Source of the DNA: Saprospiraceae bacterium
GTDB taxonomy: Bacteria; Bacteroidota; Bacteroidia; Chitinophagales; Saprospiraceae
Reading direction: 5' to 3'
DNA: 46,185 bases
Assembly (NCBI GenBank): GCA_013001595.1
Contig: JABDMH010000002.1
Span: 1-46,185 of the forward strand
Shown here: positions 43,505-46,185 of the stretch, one piece after another
How positions within the stretch are numbered: the stretch's first letter is position 1
Layout: each line of letters opens with the position of its first letter
Position numbers and translations under genes: made by a program
Notes under the pieces: model-generated
Told to the model about the DNA's origin: nothing
The model's input: the letters and a program-made list of their open reading frames with translations, nothing else
Database searches by the model: none

Positions 43505-44920
43505 ATGAAAAAGATATGGATGAGTTGTTTTTTGGTCGTCACACTTTTTATTACCGCAATCGCCCAGTATGCCGATGAAAGGACTGGGTATGATGGTGAC
43601 TTCTTTAGTTTGGAGGGAGCCATTGAAGTATTTAAGAATGCTAGGTCGATTAGAAATTTTGAAAGAAGAATTAATTCAAGAGACAATTGGGTAAATAATT
43701 TAGACCTGAATTTTGACGGTAAAACAGATTACGTTCGTGTAATTCATCGTCGACAGGGTATCTACCATGCCATCATCTTGCAAGTTCCATTAGGTCGGAG
43801 AGATGTACAGGATATTGCGGTCATTGAAATTGAAAAAACCGGGAGACGAGAAGCCATTTTACAAATTGTTGGTGACCGAGATATCTATGGCGAGGAGGTT
43901 ATTGTAGAACCTATTGAAACATTCCGGAACACCTCCAATTATCATAGATCTAGAAACGCAGCATTTGTCAATGTCTATTATTGGCCGGCAGTGCAATCCA
44001 TGTTCGATCGCGACTATCGAATATATGCTTCGCCCTATCGTTGGAACTATTATCCCACATGGTGGAGTCCCTGGAGACCATACAGTTGGACCATTTATCG
44101 TCCACGGATCATCACCTATTACAGCAGTTGCCGCATCGTACGAAATTATCGATCTCCACGAGTCCACAGATTTTATTGGAATCATAGATCGCATAGTCGG
44201 GTGGTTGTGCATCGCACCAAGCGCATTCGTCATCAGCGTGGTACAGCACATGTCTTCAAACATCGCAAAGCTACATTTGACCGGGTAAGGTCGAACGGCG
44301 TTAAACGCAATAATAATTTGACAACGAGAGATCGCACTGTACGATCGAATCGTACATCAACCAGGCCAAATGTTGTAGAGCGAAATGCCCGAGTAGAGAA
44401 ACGCAATGACCGATCTATTGATAATCGTAGTCGAACGAAACCAAACGACAGTTATGGTTCGTCACGACGCTCCCTTCCGAATACTTCCAAGTCCAGGAGC
44501 AACTATCGCAAACCTACTCAACCGCAAGTGCAAACACCACGTAGGAATGGTGAAGTTCGACGGCCTGCCGAGAGGACGATAGACCGAAGTAATTCGAGCT
44601 ATAATCGCAGCGATCGAGATCGGCGGGTGCGCCGAGCTCCAGCTCCGAGCCATCGTCCAACTAGGTCTACGATTAAACCAAAGTCTGAGGTGATGAACCG
44701 AAAGGCATTACCACGGGCTAGGCAGGCACCAAATCACCAATACAGAACCCCTACGCCTTCTCGCCGGCCAACTAAATCACTTCAAAATTCGCGCAGTAGG
44801 TCGAAGTCCCAAATCAGCAGTAAGCGTCCTCCATCGCAGGTTCGACGATCCACTTCCAATATGGAGAAGTCGAAAAAGGTGTCGGTAGAAAAGAGCGCAC
44901 GAACCCTGAAGCGTGGGTAG
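43505..44920 (+). CDS. Secreted protein with highly basic C-terminal half
   Basis: A 471-residue protein with a signal peptide (VVTLFITAIAQ). The N-terminal 140 residues (YDGDFFSLEGAIEVFKNARS, NWVNNLDLNFDGKTDYVRVIHRR, IAVIEIEKTGRREAILQIVGD) match a family I know from many Bacteroidota genomes without a known function. An aromatic stretch follows (YYPTWWSPWRPYSW, about 188-201). From about residue 200 on the sequence is extremely rich in Arg, Ser, Asn and Thr, with little order. The basic tail could bind DNA, polysaccharide or the outer-membrane surface. A strong terminator follows the stop. Confidence 0.7.
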   Translation: MKKIWMSCFLVVTLFITAIAQYADERTGYDGDFFSLEGAIEVFKNARSIRNFERRINSRDNWVNNLDLNFDGKTDYVRVIHRRQGIYHAIILQVPLGRRDVQDIAVIEIEKTGRREAILQIVGDRDIYGEEVIVEPIETFRNTSNYHRSRNAAFVNVYYWPAVQSMFDRDYRIYASPYRWNYYPTWWSPWRPYSWTIYRPRIITYYSSCRIVRNYRSPRVHRFYWNHRSHSRVVVHRTKRIRHQRGTAHVFKHRKATFDRVRSNGVKRNNNLTTRDRTVRSNRTSTRPNVVERNARVEKRNDRSIDNRSRTKPNDSYGSSRRSLPNTSKSRSNYRKPTQPQVQTPRRNGEVRRPAERTIDRSNSSYNRSDRDRRVRRAPAPSHRPTRSTIKPKSEVMNRKALPRARQAPNHQYRTPTPSRRPTKSLQNSRSRSKSQISSKRPPSQVRRSTSNMEKSKKVSVEKSARTLKRG

Positions 44921-44929
44921 GAATTAACA

Positions 44930-44965
44930 TATCCCTTGATGGTATCGTCAAGGGATACTTTTTTA
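44930..44965 (+). terminator. Rho-independent terminator
   Basis: A perfect 10-base stem, TATCCCTTGA (44930-44939) with TCAAGGGATA (44948-44957), followed by CTTTTTTAT. It lies 10 bases after the stop of the gene at 43505. Confidence 0.9.
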
Positions 44966-45100
44966 TACAAACGCATTGCTTCAATTAGTATGGAATATTA
45001 ATCTTCTTAACCGCTTGTTATTTCTAGAGGACCTTGGTTTCCTGACAATTCCCTTAGATTAGTATTTTACTGTACTTTCTTCATTGTGTAATGTAGATGA

Positions 45101-46185
45101 ATGCAAAACAAGAAAACCCTGGGAATAGGCATGGTCGGTGCCCGATACGGAGCACGCATGCATTTTACAAATTATCAGAAAATGCCGACTGGACTGATAG
45201 AAATTCGTGGTGTATGTTCGCTTTCAGGCGAGAGTGCAGAAGCTTTTGCCCGTGATTGTGGTGTGCCTTTGATAACGACTGAATTAGATGACCTGCTCAA
45301 TCGCGAAGATATTGATGTGATTGATATTTGTACGCCACCAGCGACCCACCATGAGATCGCCATTCGGGCAGCAAATGCTGGGAAGCACATCATTATGGAA
45401 AAACCATTAACCGGGTATTTCGGAGAACCGGGAGATGTCGAACCGATTGGTCTGCACGTACATCGCAAGAAAATGAGGGAGGGCGCCCTTAAAAATGCCT
45501 TTGCCGTCAGAGAAGCGGTGCAAAAAAATGGGGTGCGTTTTTGCTACGCTGAAAACTGGGTTTATTCACCGACGATTGATAAGATGCGTAACCTCATCAA
45601 AGCTTCAAGTGGCTCCATCCTGGAATTGCGCGCAGAGGAGAATCACTCTGGATCCAATTCTGTGTATTCTCGGGAATGGAAAAGCACAGGTGGAGGCGCA
45701 TTGCTACGCATGGGTGTGCATTCTGTGGGCGCGTGTTTACATCTGAAGCAATGGGAAGGCATCCAAAGGCTGGGCCGTGCGATTCGGCCTATATCGGTAA
45801 TGGCAGATGTTGCCGATTTAATTCATACGGATGCTTCTGAGCGTGCCAGGAAAGCAAACGCGCATCATTGGATCAGCTCCGATCCCGTGGATGTGGAAGA
45901 TTGGGCCAATGTAACCATTCGTTTCGAAGATGGATCCAGGGCTACGGTACTGGTTAGTGACGCTGGTTTGGGTGGACTGAATACACGAGTGACCGCATTT
46001 ATGACAGATGGCGTCATCAAAGCCAACATGACCGCCAATGATGCCATTGAAACCTATGCAGTAGATCCCAATACGTTTGCTGATGAGTATTTCGCTGAGA
46101 AGTTGGAGACCAAAGCCGGTTGGAACCGACCAAGTGCCGATGAAGATTGGTTTCGCGGATTTGCACAGGAGATAGAGGATTTCGT
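45101..46185 (+). CDS. Gfo/Idh/MocA family oxidoreductase (partial, runs off the end)
   Basis: The frame from the ATG at 45101 stays open to the end of the window, giving over 360 residues. It has the NAD(P)-binding start TLGIGMVGARYGARMH, the DVIDICTPPATHHEIAI segment, and the Gfo/Idh/MocA signature MEKPLTGYFG with the catalytic-type EKP. Further on, SREWKSTGGGALLRMGVHSVG (His in the metal/substrate area) matches sugar or inositol dehydrogenases. It uses a nucleotide to oxidise or reduce a sugar-like substrate; the exact one is unknown. The 3' end is cut off by the window edge. Confidence 0.88.
   Translation, partial: MQNKKTLGIGMVGARYGARMHFTNYQKMPTGLIEIRGVCSLSGESAEAFARDCGVPLITTELDDLLNREDIDVIDICTPPATHHEIAIRAANAGKHIIMEKPLTGYFGEPGDVEPIGLHVHRKKMREGALKNAFAVREAVQKNGVRFCYAENWVYSPTIDKMRNLIKASSGSILELRAEENHSGSNSVYSREWKSTGGGALLRMGVHSVGACLHLKQWEGIQRLGRAIRPISVMADVADLIHTDASERARKANAHHWISSDPVDVEDWANVTIRFEDGSRATVLVSDAGLGGLNTRVTAFMTDGVIKANMTANDAIETYAVDPNTFADEYFAEKLETKAGWNRPSADEDWFRGFAQEIEDF

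Noticed and set aside
1-46185. CRISPR arrays or rRNA operons
   Set aside because: I saw no regularly spaced repeats and no rRNA-like sequence; the only tRNA-like sequence is the 3' part of the tmRNA.

Overview
The window looks like chromosomal DNA of a member of the Bacteroidota, probably a marine or environmental Saprospiria/Cytophagia-type bacterium. The signs are a hybrid two-component regulator of the Reg_prop/Y_Y_Y/AraC type, a secreted protein with a C-terminal type IX secretion sorting domain, many short lipoprotein signals, promoter candidates of the TAnnTTTG type, and a tmRNA with the deduced tag GNNSYALAA. The species assignment is inference.

Layout. 1-2614: an alpha-E protein and a circularly permuted ATP-grasp protein, the usual pair; a small TA-flanked inverted-repeat element sits on the stop codon of the first. 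2871-8728: a metal/haem locus with three MbnP-like lipoproteins, two di-haem peroxidases of the CcP/MauG/MbnH type, a DUF488 protein at the end of the main operon and a small CHGQC protein; a copper-handling role is likely. 9076-15567: mostly housekeeping or accessory metabolism (amidohydrolase, fatty-acid desaturase, saccharopine-dehydrogenase-like enzyme, cysteine-desulfurase-like enzyme, MOSC protein).

15786-24007: ssrA (tmRNA) followed by a genomic island. The tmRNA 3' end plus a downstream terminator-like hairpin is repeated on both sides of a 7.6-kb segment. That segment holds a decayed tyrosine recombinase, an IS3-type relic and a three-gene operon: a 2-oxoacid:ferredoxin oxidoreductase (alpha/gamma fusion and beta subunit) plus an 803-residue protein that I do not recognise except for a C-terminal ferredoxin domain. 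Between the tmRNA and the first repeat is a compact sequence that folds into a three-way-junction-like structure.

24131-46185: the hybrid regulator and a lipoprotein, a molybdenum hydroxylase pair, two convergent DoxX-like membrane proteins, an M1 aminopeptidase, an S37-type peptidase, a large T9SS beta-helix protein, a beta-propeller-like secreted protein, a secreted Arg-rich protein and the start of a Gfo/Idh/MocA oxidoreductase.

Repeats: a family of short TA-flanked elements with common inverted ends (copies at 2871, 29202 and 43312) is scattered between genes. The copy at 29202 is inserted in a decayed duplicate of part of the M1 aminopeptidase gene, so the intact gene shows the empty target site. 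No CRISPR array or rRNA was seen; the only tRNA-like sequence is the tRNA-like end of the tmRNA.
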